Below are positions 10,921 to 20,251 of a DNA stretch of 64,000 nucleotides, piece by piece. Positions within the stretch are counted from its first letter, which is position 1. The number at the start of each line of letters is the position of its first letter. The notes under the pieces were generated by a model that saw only the letters and a list, made by a program, of their open reading frames with translations, was not told the origin of the DNA and made no database searches. The DNA comes from JAFEDN01 sp963712715 (GTDB lineage: Bacteria; Pseudomonadota; Gammaproteobacteria; Coxiellales; Coxiellaceae). The position numbers were made by a program, and so were the translations under genes. The stretch spans positions 1 through 64,000 of the forward strand of contig CAVQJI010000058.1 in NCBI GenBank assembly GCA_963712715.1, written 5' to 3'.

Positions 10921-12253
10921 ATGCAACAAGAAATGTTATCCGACAAAATAGCTCGTTATATTCAGGATAGAGCCTCGGACAAACTGCAAAAATTTGATAA
11001 GGATATCGAAAAAGAACAGAGAGATATTCTAGACACTATATTGCTTGCAGAATTGGATGCTAAAAATCAAGCTAAGAGAAAGGAGTTAGAAAGCAGCTTT
11101 TTACCTTCTCGATGGCTCACAGGTGCGGCTAAGCGTGCAAAACAAATCAGCATCGTCACCCACGCTTTAAAATTTACACATACTCTTGCTGAAGGTAGTA
11201 GTATCTACCGACTATCAGGCAATGATCAGACTCATTTAAATGATCATTATTTAAGTACATCTTCTTTGCAATCAATTGAAACCGACATCGTAGGTAATGC
11301 TGCGGCATTGGACGTGGGTAGCTTATTACAGCTCAAACACAACGGTGAAAAGTTTAGTTGACTGTATAGCGCGTGACGATAGTTCAGCATTGCAGCCTTT
11401 TGCGCATTCGGATGCTCAGTTAAAATGGATGCAAGGATTTAAGTGGGTTTTTATACCTAAAGAATTGAGTTCGCATGCGTTAGCTAAGCAGATATTTTTC
11501 CCAGTCAATGATAACGAGTACCATCTTCTCAGCCCACTATATCCTTCCTCATTGATGCAGGTATTGTATCAACGTGTCGGTAGTAGTCGCTATGGTGAGT
11601 CGGCGAAAGAAACTCGAAAAGCTAAAAAAGATAAAAAATATTCTAGTAATATAACAGTAGATTATCCTAATTGGTCACGCAGAGTTTTGGTGGAGCTAAT
11701 AAACAAAATGTTTCCCGATTAAACTTAGACGTGGTGGGAAAGCCTATTTATTCAGTTGCGCTCCACCAAGCTGGGATACTAATCACTTTACTCCTCCGCT
11801 TAAAACTAAATCTATTTTCCTTAAAGAATATAATAATTTGGCATGGAAGCAAGCCAAAGAACTACAAAGATATTTACTTGGTATCGTTGACAAAGATAGC
11901 ACCGAGCTGCGTCGCCGCCGTCGAGAAGAATATGTCGATGGACTGATCAATACATTATTTATTTACGCTGCACGAGTACAAAATTTTTCGCCTGGTTGGA
12001 GTGTTGTTTCTAATTTATCAATGGCTCAACAACGTATGGCTTGATCCAAACAGGAGAAAAGGATGAAGGTTTCAAAAAAGAGCGTGAAAAAAATGATTGG
12101 AAAGATGATATCTCTGAACAATTCTCTCATTGGTTGAATCAAAAAATTAAGCATGAAAAGTTAAATATGGCAGATCCAGAATACAGAGAATGGCAAAAGC
12201 AATTTTTAGAAAAATTGCGTGAGTTGAAAGAAGATTTGGAGTTAACTGTATGA
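10921..12253 (+). pseudogene. csy1: Csy1 (Cas8f) large subunit of the I-F Cascade, several frameshifts
   Basis: The start at 10921 follows ACAGGAG (MQQEMLSDKIARYIQDRA). Pieces in successive frames make a normal-length Csy1: LDVGSLLQLKHNGEKLVDCI across a break near 11355, FGGANKQNVSRLNLDVVGK after a break near 11675, YLFSCAPPSWDTNHFTPPLK after a break near 11740, RYLLGIVDKDSTELRRRRRE, then a break near 12035. It ends at 12253. The NKQNVSRLN and PPSW segments are typical of Csy1. Csy1 with Csy2 binds the crRNA 5' handle and recognises the PAM. Four single-base indels are needed, so as read there is no functional tail of the complex. Its stop overlaps the csy2 ATG. Confidence 0.85.
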
Positions 12254-13279
12254 AAGCATTTATCCGATTAGGTTATGTCAAAATAGAAAATGCTAATGCT
12301 ATAGCAGGTTTAACTTATGGATTTCCGGCTATAACCAGTTTTTTAGGTTTTACGCATACCTTATCGCGACAACTTCGCGAAAAAAGCTCAGTTGAGATTA
12401 GGAGGGTGTGCAATAGTTGTTCATGAACAGCAGGTTCATACTTATCAATCCAACCAATGGAAAGACTACGCATTTTGTTTGACTCGCAATCCGACTACTG
12501 CAGGGGGAGATTCTGCTCCCTTTAATGAAGAAGGTAAAATGCATTTAACGGTGTCAATGTTAATTGAGTGTCATTTTACGGGTGACGATTTTGATGGATC
12601 TACAAAAAAATTTGAAGAATATGTAGAGGAGCTGGTGTTAATGCAACGCTTGGCAGGAGGCTTAATCATCGGTATTGGCCGAGTGGAATTTATTGAGCCC
12701 CCCGAAGAACCACAAGAATGGCCTAAATTTATTCGTCAAGAAATGCGCAAGTTGCTACCGGGATTCTTGCTCGTGGAAAGAAGTGATCTACTTGCTGAGC
12801 ATGTTGCTCGATTAAGAGAATCAAATCCGAAAGCTGAGATTGTTGATGCCTGGTTGGATTTTATAGCCCTTAAACATCAAGCTCAATCCCAAATAGATGA
12901 AAATGTGAATAAGGACATCAAAGTAGAGTGGGATATCATCCCAAAACCAGCCGGTGGGTGGTTGATACCGATTACCACAGGGTATCGTGCAATTTCGGAA
13001 CTATATTCCCCAGGACAGGTGAAGAATACACGAAATTCTAACGTTCCATTTCGATTTGTAGAATCAGTTTATACCGTTGGTCAATGGTTGAGTCCTCATC
13101 GAATTAAAAATTGGAAAGATATTTTTTGGCAATATCATGCTGAGTCAGACTCAGGATGGTATCTTTGTAAAAATAGTTATTTTCCCTTGGAAAATACTTC
13201 TGTTCATGAAAAAAAACTTCAAAAGGAGAATAAATATGAAGAAAAATCCGCTCAAGACTGCTTCAGTATTGGCGTTTGA
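12250..13279 (+). pseudogene. csy2: Csy2 (Cas5f) subunit of the I-F Cascade, one frameshift
   Basis: The ATG at 12250 overlaps the csy1 stop. The N-terminus (MKAFIRLGYVKIENANAIAG, then YGFPAITSFLGFTHTLSRQL) is typical Csy2, but the frame is lost near 12375-12390. The remaining part runs from LRLGGCAIVVHEQQVHTYQS through GGLIIGIGRVEFIEPP to 13279. Restoring the single indel gives about 340 residues. Csy2 partners Csy1 at the crRNA 5' handle. The csy3 start lies inside its 3' end, and the csy2 stop is 44 bases beyond that start, a tight operon arrangement. Confidence 0.88.
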
Positions 13280-14270
13280 AAGAAAATTAGCAAATTCTGA
13301 TGCTTTAATGTTTTCTGGTCAATGGAAAAATATGGATAATCAGGATGGATGGCAGCCTATAAAGATTAAAGAAAAGGCTGTTAGAGGTACTATTTCTAAC
13401 CGCTTGAAAAATGCTATCGCTAGCGATCCGGCAAAGCTTGATGCGGAAATACAAAAACCTAATCTTCAATTGGTGGATGTCGCTGCATTGCCATTCGACG
13501 CAGATACTTTAAAAATTAGCTTTACCTTACGAATACTAGGTAATTTAACTACTCCGTCAGCATGCAATAATCAGGATTATCAAGCGGTTTTGGCGGATAA
13601 AATTAATAGCTATATTAAAGAGCATAGTTTTTCAGTTTTAGCGGCACGTTATGCCGAAAACATAGCTAACGGTCGGTTTTTATGGCGGAACCGAGTAGGG
13701 GCGGAAGATATCATGGTTCATGTAACCCTCAAAGATACTGACAATGTAATTAAATTTAAGAGTAATGAGTTTGATTTGCGTTCATTTAGTAAATCTGCTG
13801 GGAATATTACTCAGCTTGCTGGATTAATCGAACAGGGGCTAGTGGGCAATACTTATGTATTTCTTAAAGTAGACGCTTTTGCTCGTTTAGGTGCTGGTCA
13901 GGAAATTTTTCCTTCACAGGAATTAGCTATAGCTAATGATCGAGATAATAAAAAAGGCAAAATTTTGTATCACTTAAATGAGCAGGCTGCCATTCACTCG
14001 CAAAAGATTGGCAATGCTTTGCGTACCATTGATACCTGGTATACCGGCGCTGAAGAGCTGGGACCCATTGCAGTTGAGCCTTATGGATCTGTAACCAGTC
14101 GTGGTAAGGCTTATCGTGAGCCTAGAGAAAAACTGGATTTTTATAATTTATTGGATGGTTGGGTGGTAAAAGATAAGGTGCCTTCTCCAGAGCAGCAGCA
14201 TTATATCATTGCCACTCTTATTCGCGGCGGGGTATTTGGCGAATCAGAAAAAACTGAAAAATTGGAGTAA
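13236..14270 (+). CDS. csy3: Csy3 (Cas7f) backbone subunit of the I-F Cascade
   Basis: Intact, 344 residues from the ATG at 13236, chosen for the AAAGGAG immediately upstream (the open frame extends further upstream inside csy2). The start MKKNPLKTASVLAFERKL, then SDALMFSGQW, and the later ARYAENIANGRFLWRNRVGA are characteristic of Csy3. Six copies normally coat the crRNA spacer as a helical backbone. It is one of only two cas genes here without a disruption and is followed 6 bases later by csy4. It could still bind crRNA in the absence of the other subunits; whether it does is unknown. Confidence 0.95.
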   Translation: MKKNPLKTASVLAFERKLANSDALMFSGQWKNMDNQDGWQPIKIKEKAVRGTISNRLKNAIASDPAKLDAEIQKPNLQLVDVAALPFDADTLKISFTLRILGNLTTPSACNNQDYQAVLADKINSYIKEHSFSVLAARYAENIANGRFLWRNRVGAEDIMVHVTLKDTDNVIKFKSNEFDLRSFSKSAGNITQLAGLIEQGLVGNTYVFLKVDAFARLGAGQEIFPSQELAIANDRDNKKGKILYHLNEQAAIHSQKIGNALRTIDTWYTGAEELGPIAVEPYGSVTSRGKAYREPREKLDFYNLLDGWVVKDKVPSPEQQHYIIATLIRGGVFGESEKTEKLE

Positions 14271-14276
14271 ACAGTC

Positions 14277-14834
14277 ATGGATTATTATGTGGAAATTAGG
14301 GTTTTGCCAGATCCGGAATTTAAGGAGGCCATTCTTATCAATGCGCTGTTTGCCAAGTTGCATCGTGCATTTGTCTCTGTAGATAGCACGAATATTGGTC
14401 TCAGTTTTCCTGAGGTCGGCAAAAAATCTCTCGGAAACCTCTTGCGTTTGCATGGAACACAATCGGCTCTTGATAATCTGATGGCGCTAGACTGGCTCAA
14501 GGGTTTACGTGATTACACGATGGCCACTGCTATTCAGCCTGTACCCTTGAATATTAAGTATCGGGTAGTGAGGCGGGTTCAGGCGAAGAGTAATGCGGAG
14601 CGGTTACGTCGCCGCTCTGTGGCAAAGGGGTGGTTAACTGAAGCCGCAGCAGAACAGAAAATATCCTCTGATAAGCAACAAAAATTGGATTTGCCTTTTG
14701 CTCAATTGAGAAGTTTATCGACACAACAAAACTTTCGATTATTTATTCAGCATGGACGAATACAAGACCAGCCGGTATTGGGTAAATTCAATGCTTATGG
14801 GTTAAGTTGCGAGGCCACAATTCCCTGGTTTTAA
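14277..14834 (+). CDS. cas6f: Csy4 (Cas6f) crRNA-processing endoribonuclease
   Basis: Intact, 185 residues, normal for the family. His29 (FAKLHRAF) falls at the position of the catalytic His of Pseudomonas Csy4. The arginine-rich helix that reads the repeat hairpin is present (KSNAERLRRRSVAKG, about 103-117). The C-terminal NAYGLSCEATIPWF matches the Cas6f ending. It should cut the repeat at the 3' side of the CTGCC/GGCAG stem, and the array repeats keep that stem. Last gene of the operon, 129 bases before the array. Confidence 0.96.
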   Translation: MDYYVEIRVLPDPEFKEAILINALFAKLHRAFVSVDSTNIGLSFPEVGKKSLGNLLRLHGTQSALDNLMALDWLKGLRDYTMATAIQPVPLNIKYRVVRRVQAKSNAERLRRRSVAKGWLTEAAAEQKISSDKQQKLDLPFAQLRSLSTQQNFRLFIQHGRIQDQPVLGKFNAYGLSCEATIPWF

Positions 14835-14963
14835 CCCTTTTTTATTGGATGTTTATAAGGGATTGATTTTTATCTGTAAATTTTAGTCTCCAGAAAAAGG
14901 GTTTTTAAGTAAAAATTAAACATTGCTCTTTAAAAATTAAATAGTTACGTTTCAGATATTACT
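14835..14963 (+). promoter_or_regulatory. CRISPR leader
   Basis: AT-rich 129-base stretch between csy4 and the first repeat. The array is perfect on this side and degenerate at the far end, so new spacers would enter here and array transcription should start here. I did not identify a clear -10/-35 pair or an IHF site by eye. Confidence 0.6.
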
Positions 14964-17034
14964 ATTCACTGCCGCGCAGGCAGCTTAGAAATGATTACTG
15001 TTTGTCGAAGAAGCCACCAATATATTCACTGCCGCGCAGGCAGCTTAGAAAGATATAGACGCCACGTCCGCTTATCTTGAGGGATTCACTGCCGCGCAGG
15101 CAGCTTAGAAAAGACACCTCCGGAAGTGGTTTGTGGCGAGTGCATTCACTGCCGCGCAGGCAGCTTAGAAAACTGGAATCTCGATTGTTTGCCATAAACC
15201 AGAATTCACTGCCGCGCAGGCAGCTTAGAAACTGATTGGCCCACGCTGACGGCTAACGACATGATTCACTGCCGCGCAGGCAGCTTAGAAACTTCTTCGA
15301 GCCATAGATAGTACGTGGACTCAATTCACTGCCGCGCAGGCAGCTTAGAAAAGAAGAATCCGGGTGAAAACGAGCCACGCGTCATTCACTGCCGCGCAGG
15401 CAGCTTAGAAATATTTGACCCAATGGGTAGCACGTGAAAAGGAATTCACTGCCGCGCAGGCAGCTTAGAAAATCTCATGGGCCGTGCGACTGTTTTGAGT
15501 ACTATTCACTGCCGCGCAGGCAGCTTAGAAAGGAAACGCCGACAGTGACGCATGCGCTGAAATATTCACTGCCGCGCAGGCAGCTTAGAAACAGGCTTCC
15601 CGCAAAAACTCATGTAGCGTCAGATTCACTGCCGCGCAGGCAGCTTAGAAAAAAGATGCTAAATTTTGACTACCGTCCGTCACATTCACTGCCGCGCAGG
15701 CAGCTTAGAAAGTTTGTTCAGCATGATGATCAAACAATAGCAAATTCACTGCCGCGCAGGCAGCTTAGAAAATAGCAATAACAGCAGCGTCTTCTGCATA
15801 TTTATTCACTGCCGCGCAGGCAGCTTAGAAATGATGCCCTTACCTTGTGAATTTGATTTTAAAATTCACTGCCGCGCAGGCAGCTTAGAAAACTAAATGT
15901 GGTAGTAGCCAGGGTATTGGTACATTCACTGCCGCGCAGGCAGCTTAGAAAAATGACTAAAAGCGCACGAGAAATCGATACTAATTCACTGCCGCGCAGG
16001 CAGCTTAGAAAAACCAAAAAAGCCAAATGGCGGCGGGAAGAGTATTCACTGCCGCGCAGGCAGCTTAGAAAAGATTAAGCCAATTAATCGCATGACATTA
16101 TTTATTCACTGCCGCGCAGGCAGTTTAGAAAGGTAAAATATGTCGGCGGGCACCGGTGACCAGATTCACTGCCGCGCAGGCAGCTTAGAAATGACCATGT
16201 TTACAATTGGTCATTAGATCGCAATTCACTGCCGCGCAGGCAGCTTAGAAATCAAAATTGGAAAAGGGGAAGCAGAACACGACATTCACTGCCGCGCAGG
16301 CAGCTTAGAAATTCTGAGGATTTTCAAATGGATGGAAATGTAAATTCACTGCCGCGCAGGCAGCTTAGAAAACCATCTGTTGAACAATCGAATATTCCAG
16401 TATATTCACTGCCGCGCAGGCAGCTTAGAAATGTTGGGAATGGATCAAGCGGCCCCATACGAGATTCACTGCCGCGCAGGCAGCTTAGAAAAGTTGAGCG
16501 ATCAAGGCGTCTTTAAATAGATTGATTCACTGCCGCGCAGGCAGCTTAGAAAAAATAAATACGCCGCTAGCTGGAATTGTTCCGATTCACTGCCGCGCAG
16601 GCAGCTTAGAAAACAAAAAACTGGCCAGCACTCTGAACTCGAAAATTCACTGCCACGCAGGCAGCATTAGAAATGCCACTGGCAACGTGGGGACTCGGCG
16701 CGAAAATTCACTGCCGCGCAGGCAGCTTAGAAATTTTTGAATCAAATCTGCCCGACAATATTGTTATTCACTGCCGCGCAGGCAGCTTAGAAATCTGAAG
16801 GAGTCACGTATACCGGCATCATGTCATTCACTGCCGCGCAGGTAGATTAGAAATTTAGTAAAATGGTCATGCAATCGCATGAAGGATTCACTGCCCGTGT
16901 GAGCAGCATAGAAAGGATTGGAAAATTCTAATTGCATCTCCGGCTTATTCACTGCCGTGCAGGCAGTTTAGAAATTCGTTCGATACCGGAAATAGTGATC
17001 TGGCCGATTCACTGCCGTGCAGGCAGCTCAGAAA
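14964..17034 (+). CRISPR. Type I-F CRISPR array: 35 repeats, 34 spacers
   Basis: The 28-base repeat starts ATTCACTGCC and ends GGCAGCTTAGAAA, with GCGCA between, giving the I-F hairpin CTGCC-GCGCA-GGCAG. Period is 60-61 bases with spacers of 32-33. The first 26 repeats run at exact 60-base steps from 14964 to 16464, identical except for one C-to-T at 16104 (GCAGTTTAG). The rest start at 16525, 16585, 16645, 16706, 16766, 16826, 16886, 16947 and 17007. Those at 16645, 16826, 16886, 16947 and 17007 are mutated, marking the trailer end. Spacers appear unique. I saw no convincing protospacer elsewhere in this window. Confidence 0.98.
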
Positions 17035-17040
17035 ACATTT

Positions 17041-17069
17041 TTACATTATGTGTTTGATTTGTATATAAT
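17041..17069 (+). promoter_or_regulatory. Promoter of the lone receiver gene
   Basis: TTACAT at 17041-17046, a 17-base spacer and a perfect TATAAT at 17064-17069. The predicted start, near 17076, leaves an untranslated leader of about 105 bases. It begins only 7 bases after the last CRISPR repeat. Confidence 0.6.
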
Positions 17070-17079
17070 GAACATGGCA

Positions 17080-17153
17080 AGTTAGGCGAAAGACGTGGTT
17101 CATTAAAATATTCCATGTAATGGAAACCAGGATTTCCAATATGCAGCCTAACT
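17080..17153 (+). promoter_or_regulatory. Structured 5' leader of the receiver gene
   Basis: The transcript would fold with an 8-bp closing stem, AGTTAGGC (17080-17087) with GCCTAACT (17146-17153). An inner hairpin TGGAAA/TTTCCA lies at 17121-17138. The stem ends 29 bases before the start codon, and a Shine-Dalgarno-like AAAGGGA sits outside it. It does not match a riboswitch class I can recognise. Confidence 0.4.
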
Positions 17154-17182
17154 AATTTCTTAAACTAAAAGGGATTTTTTTT

Positions 17183-17557
17183 ATGAAAATAATTCAAGCT
17201 TTAGTAGTGGAAGATCATCCGGTTGCTCAAGAGATGGCGGCTTATGTTCTAAAATTGCTCCATTGTGAAGTTGATGTAGCAGACAACGGCGAAATCGCTT
17301 TAGCCAAAACTCAAAACAAAAATTATGATCTAATTTTTATTGATATTGGTTTACCAGGCATGGATGGTTATACAGTCACCCTTAAAATTCGAGAATATGA
17401 AAAAACGGCTCAACGTGCTGTCATTGTTGCATTGACCTCTAGCGATGATGATGTGGAAAAAGCTCAGGCGATAGCATCAGGGATGGACGATTTTTACGGA
17501 AAACCGTTGACCAGGCAAATAGCGGAAAACATTATCAGTCAATATATCAAACAGTAA
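17183..17557 (+). CDS. Single-domain response regulator (CheY-like receiver)
   Basis: 124 residues, receiver domain only. The acidic pocket is VVEDHPVAQEMAA, the phosphorylated Asp is in LIFIDIGLPGMDGY (about residue 53), and the conserved Lys is in DFYGKPLT. It closely resembles the receiver within the hybrid kinase at 21052..24037 (FMDIGLPDISGY, IFSKPLT), so it may take phosphate from that or a related kinase. Its own promoter and a structured leader precede it. No output domain, so it acts by protein contact or as a phosphate sink. Confidence 0.85.
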   Translation: MKIIQALVVEDHPVAQEMAAYVLKLLHCEVDVADNGEIALAKTQNKNYDLIFIDIGLPGMDGYTVTLKIREYEKTAQRAVIVALTSSDDDVEKAQAIASGMDDFYGKPLTRQIAENIISQYIKQ

Positions 17558-17615
17558 TTTTTTGTAAAATCCTTACTTAAACTCTGATCTACAGTTAAAA
17601 TAACGGAAATTCTCA

Positions 17616-18266
17616 TTAATGACCGGCTTCATCGATTGCTACTAAACCCTCCCGAACCGCCAGCAACAGTAAGCCAACCTCATTTTCGACGCCGAGTTTT
17701 TTAAAAATGCGACTACGGTGACTGTGAACTGTTTTATCACCCGTCCGTAAGCGTTTGGCGATTTCAGCGGCTGGCACATTGCGTAAGCATAAAATCAGTA
17801 CTTCCATTTCTTTATTGTTTAATGTATTAAAAATATCATGGGCTTTATAATCAATTTTGGCCAGCGCCAATCGGCTGGCGATCGCGGCGCTGATGAAAGT
17901 CTGATCTCGATGGACCATTCTGATGGCTCTAATCAGCTCTTCCCGGTCTGTATCCTTGGTGATATAACCGGATGCCCCCATTTTCAGAATTCGTTGAGAA
18001 TATTCATGATGACTGGTTGAAGACACCACCAGTATTTTGGGTCTTGGCTCTAAACGGAGGCAACGGGTGGCCACTTCCAGCCCGCTAATATCGGGTAGTT
18101 TTAAATCCAGAATAATCACCGAGGGATGCAATTCCCGCGCGAGCTGCACACCTTCCGCGCCGGTACCGGCTTCTCCGATTATTTGAATATCCTTAGCGCT
18201 GGTTAGCAATGTGCGAAGCGCATGGCGCACTATCGCGTGGTCATCAATCAAGAGTACCCTAATCAT
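17616..18266 (-). CDS. NarL/FixJ-type response regulator of the GacA/LetA/UvrY group
   Basis: 216 residues. The N-terminal receiver has IDDHAIVRHALRTLL, Asp in VIILDLKLPDISGLEV and the Lys in GYITKDTDREE. The C-terminal LuxR-type HTH includes LNNKEMEVLILCLRN, PAAEIAKRLRTGDKTVHSHR and IFKKLGVENEVGLLLLAVRE, a GacA-like ending. GacA/LetA regulators partner BarA/LetS kinases and switch on CsrA-sequestering small RNAs. A second copy lies at 36099..36771, so at least one is probably a paralogue with a separate role. Convergent with the lone receiver gene. Confidence 0.88.
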   Translation of the reverse strand: MIRVLLIDDHAIVRHALRTLLTSAKDIQIIGEAGTGAEGVQLARELHPSVIILDLKLPDISGLEVATRCLRLEPRPKILVVSSTSHHEYSQRILKMGASGYITKDTDREELIRAIRMVHRDQTFISAAIASRLALAKIDYKAHDIFNTLNNKEMEVLILCLRNVPAAEIAKRLRTGDKTVHSHRSRIFKKLGVENEVGLLLLAVREGLVAIDEAGH

Positions 18267-18720
18267 TCTCGGTGTTCCTTTTTTAAGTTATGAAGGGCAG
18301 GGGAAAGGAGGTTGCATTTTGCCAATAGTTTGTATATTTGTCAATTTCAAAATGCATTAAATTGGTAAAAATAAATTAATAAAAGAGCGGCTGATCCAGA
18401 GAACTGAATCTTTAACTTTGGAAAACTGTTATTGGTAGCGTTATTACCCCTGTTTCAAAAATCTGTCAAGCTTTTTTAAGCTCGGTTTATTGACATCGGT
18501 TTTAGCACCAGTTTGTGGATGGTGAGAAGGAGGTGCCAATTGTTGACTTTCTAAGTTCAATGCACTTTTCCAAAGCGTGGTTCTGTTTTTAGGGCTAAAC
18601 ATTGTTATTGACAGGGTATTGGAGACTTTGATAGTCTTAATTCTACATTAAGAAGATTATTGAGGAACGGTGAATGAAACAACATCTTTTTTTAGATGTA
18701 AATAATACAGTGAGGTCATT
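18267..18720. other. Intergenic region upstream of the TTG-start gene
   Basis: About 450 bases with no confident gene. TTGACA at 18608-18613 followed about 18 bases later by TAGTCT is a possible promoter for the downstream plus-strand gene. A 52-codon minus-strand ORF (18444..18602) lacks a ribosome binding site and is not called. Confidence 0.4.
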
Positions 18721-19209
18721 TTGAAAAAGGGACTGGCATTAGAGGACGCGAAGGTATATATTGATGCCATTGATTTTTCCATGATTATTAAAAAAATGGT
18801 TGAAGAGCAAGGTTGGTTACGGGAAGAAGCTGAAACGGTTTGTCGATTGTATCGAAATTTTTTGTTTTTAAATAAAAAGTATGCTCAGGATCATTCCGCT
18901 CTTCCCCCATCCGAAGATATTGATGAATTTTGGCATAATCATATCCTGGATACTAAAAATTACCGGAAAGATTGTAAAGTTATTTTTGGATCATACCTGG
19001 ATCATTATCCTTATTTTGGGATTGACGGCCGCACAAATTTTGGTAATTTAGAATCAGCCTTTGAAACCATGCAGAAATTGCATATTAAAGAATATGGCGA
19101 GCAGATTTTCCAGGTTAGGAGTGGTTGGTCGGCATTTATAGCGTTTTTTAAGAAGAAGCTAAAAGCGAAACCGAAACGGGTCATGGTAGATGCTTCATCT
19201 GTTGTTTGA
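18721..19209 (+). CDS. Glycine-rich-domain-protein-like (DUF1399-type) protein
   Basis: 162 residues, starting at TTG with GTGAGG upstream. The diagnostic block is DIDEFWHNHILDTKNYRKDC followed by GSYLDHYPYFGIDG. This is the conserved core shared by plant GRDP-like proteins and many short bacterial proteins. Trp, two His and Cys in that block suggest a metal- or ligand-binding fold; the biochemical role is unknown. The C-terminus is basic (FFKKKLKAKPKRVMV). No signal peptide. Two very short ORFs, one with a good ribosome binding site, lie directly downstream. Confidence 0.7.
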   Translation: MKKGLALEDAKVYIDAIDFSMIIKKMVEEQGWLREEAETVCRLYRNFLFLNKKYAQDHSALPPSEDIDEFWHNHILDTKNYRKDCKVIFGSYLDHYPYFGIDGRTNFGNLESAFETMQKLHIKEYGEQIFQVRSGWSAFIAFFKKKLKAKPKRVMVDASSVV

Positions 19210-19427
19210 AAAAAATAAGTGTAGGAAATAAAATATGGTTTACAGTGTTGTTTTTTTATGGTTTATTATACCCTGTTTGGTTTCGTGGATAGTAGCGCTT
19301 CGCCTGCTTCGTCAATGATTACTTTACAGGATATTAAGATTTTCCTTTATTAAGGAAAAGGTGCCTTGGAGTCATTACAAAAGTAAGATAACAGGGATTT
19401 TTAATGTCATAGATAAGGAGAAATTCA

Positions 19428-19496
19428 ATGAAAAAAATCATTGCTCTATTTTCTGCAAAAAAAGCGGCTAGACCTGCTATGTGCGTTGGGTTATAA
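19428..19496 (+). CDS. Possible 22-residue peptide gene
   Basis: ATG preceded by AAGGAG at 7-base spacing. The peptide begins MKKIIALFSAKK, is basic and amphipathic, and ends in MCVGL with a single Cys near the C-terminus. It lies about 220 bases after the DUF1399-type gene on the same strand. It could be a small leader or secreted peptide, or a chance ORF; the strong ribosome site is the only real support. Confidence 0.3.
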   Translation: MKKIIALFSAKKAARPAMCVGL

Positions 19497-19525
19497 GCTC
19501 TTTTTTTCAGAAATTTTATACAAAC

Positions 19526-20251
19526 TCACTCCTTCCATTGGAGTGAGTTTGATAATCTATTTAATAATTCTTCTTTCTTTTGTTGATCGTCAAAAATTGA
19601 GTTATTCATAAGCTTGTTTATTTTTGCCTGAAATAACTGTGATTTTAAATCAAAAGCTTTATTTTTCGCACAGGGATTTTTATTTTCATCAAATAATCTT
19701 ATGAAAGAGCGGGCCTCTATATAAATATTTTGATCAAAAATTTGATTTATTGAATAAATGGCATTAATCATAGGGAAAAAGGCATTGAGTTGTTCTTCAC
19801 TATACTTCAACTCACCTCCGGGAAGTTTACCATTTTTACAATATAAATGGCTTGCTTCAACAACATTTCTGGATTTAGTCATTGCCTTATTCAAATCGTC
19901 CCTTATCGAAATTTTATCGTGTATTCTAGTTTCCAATGATTGTATTCGTTGACTGATTTGCGTTTGTATTTGTTGTTCAGCTTGAAATTTTCTTTTAACA
20001 GCGTTTTCTACAGAAAATTGATACATGGTAACGCCGACACCAATCAATGATACCGTCAAAGTAATTATCGTAATTCCCCAACTGTTCAAACGATTGGATC
20101 TTTTTTCATGCTTTGCAGAGAGTTCTTTATTAAGAAGATGTTCTTTGAAAATGTCCACGGCGTTAGCTAATAAATTTATTGCCTGAGGTAGTAAATTTGA
20201 TTCGGTTTTATCCTGCTCAATTTTATCTTTATCTTCTAATGTGTTTTTCAT
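19526..20251 (-). CDS. Membrane-anchored coiled-coil protein, unknown
   Basis: 241 residues. A charged cytoplasmic N-terminus of about 57 residues is followed by one transmembrane helix (SWGITIITLTVSLIGVGVTM), then a coiled coil rich in Gln, Arg and Lys (QAEQQIQTQISQRIQSLETR) and a helical C-terminal domain with two Cys. No catalytic motif. A hairpin with 11-bp arms overlaps its stop codon. Isolated gene. Confidence 0.6.
   Translation of the reverse strand: MKNTLEDKDKIEQDKTESNLLPQAINLLANAVDIFKEHLLNKELSAKHEKRSNRLNSWGITIITLTVSLIGVGVTMYQFSVENAVKRKFQAEQQIQTQISQRIQSLETRIHDKISIRDDLNKAMTKSRNVVEASHLYCKNGKLPGGELKYSEEQLNAFFPMINAIYSINQIFDQNIYIEARSFIRLFDENKNPCAKNKAFDLKSQLFQAKINKLMNNSIFDDQQKKEELLNRLSNSLQWKE

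Noticed and set aside
14995..16740. Several ORFs across the CRISPR array with a repeated SLPRRQLRK-type or FLSCLRGSE-type peptide
   Set aside because: They are translations of the CRISPR repeats and spacers in frame; no ribosome sites and no protein-like composition.
18444..18602. 52-codon minus-strand ORF starting MFSPKNRTTLWKS
   Set aside because: No ribosome binding site, no recognisable family, and it overlaps a probable plus-strand promoter; too weak to call.
19522..19550. Perfect 11-bp hairpin AAACTCACTCC/GGAGTGAGTTT considered as a terminator
   Set aside because: It overlaps the stop codon of the minus-strand gene and has no T-run on the exit side in either direction.
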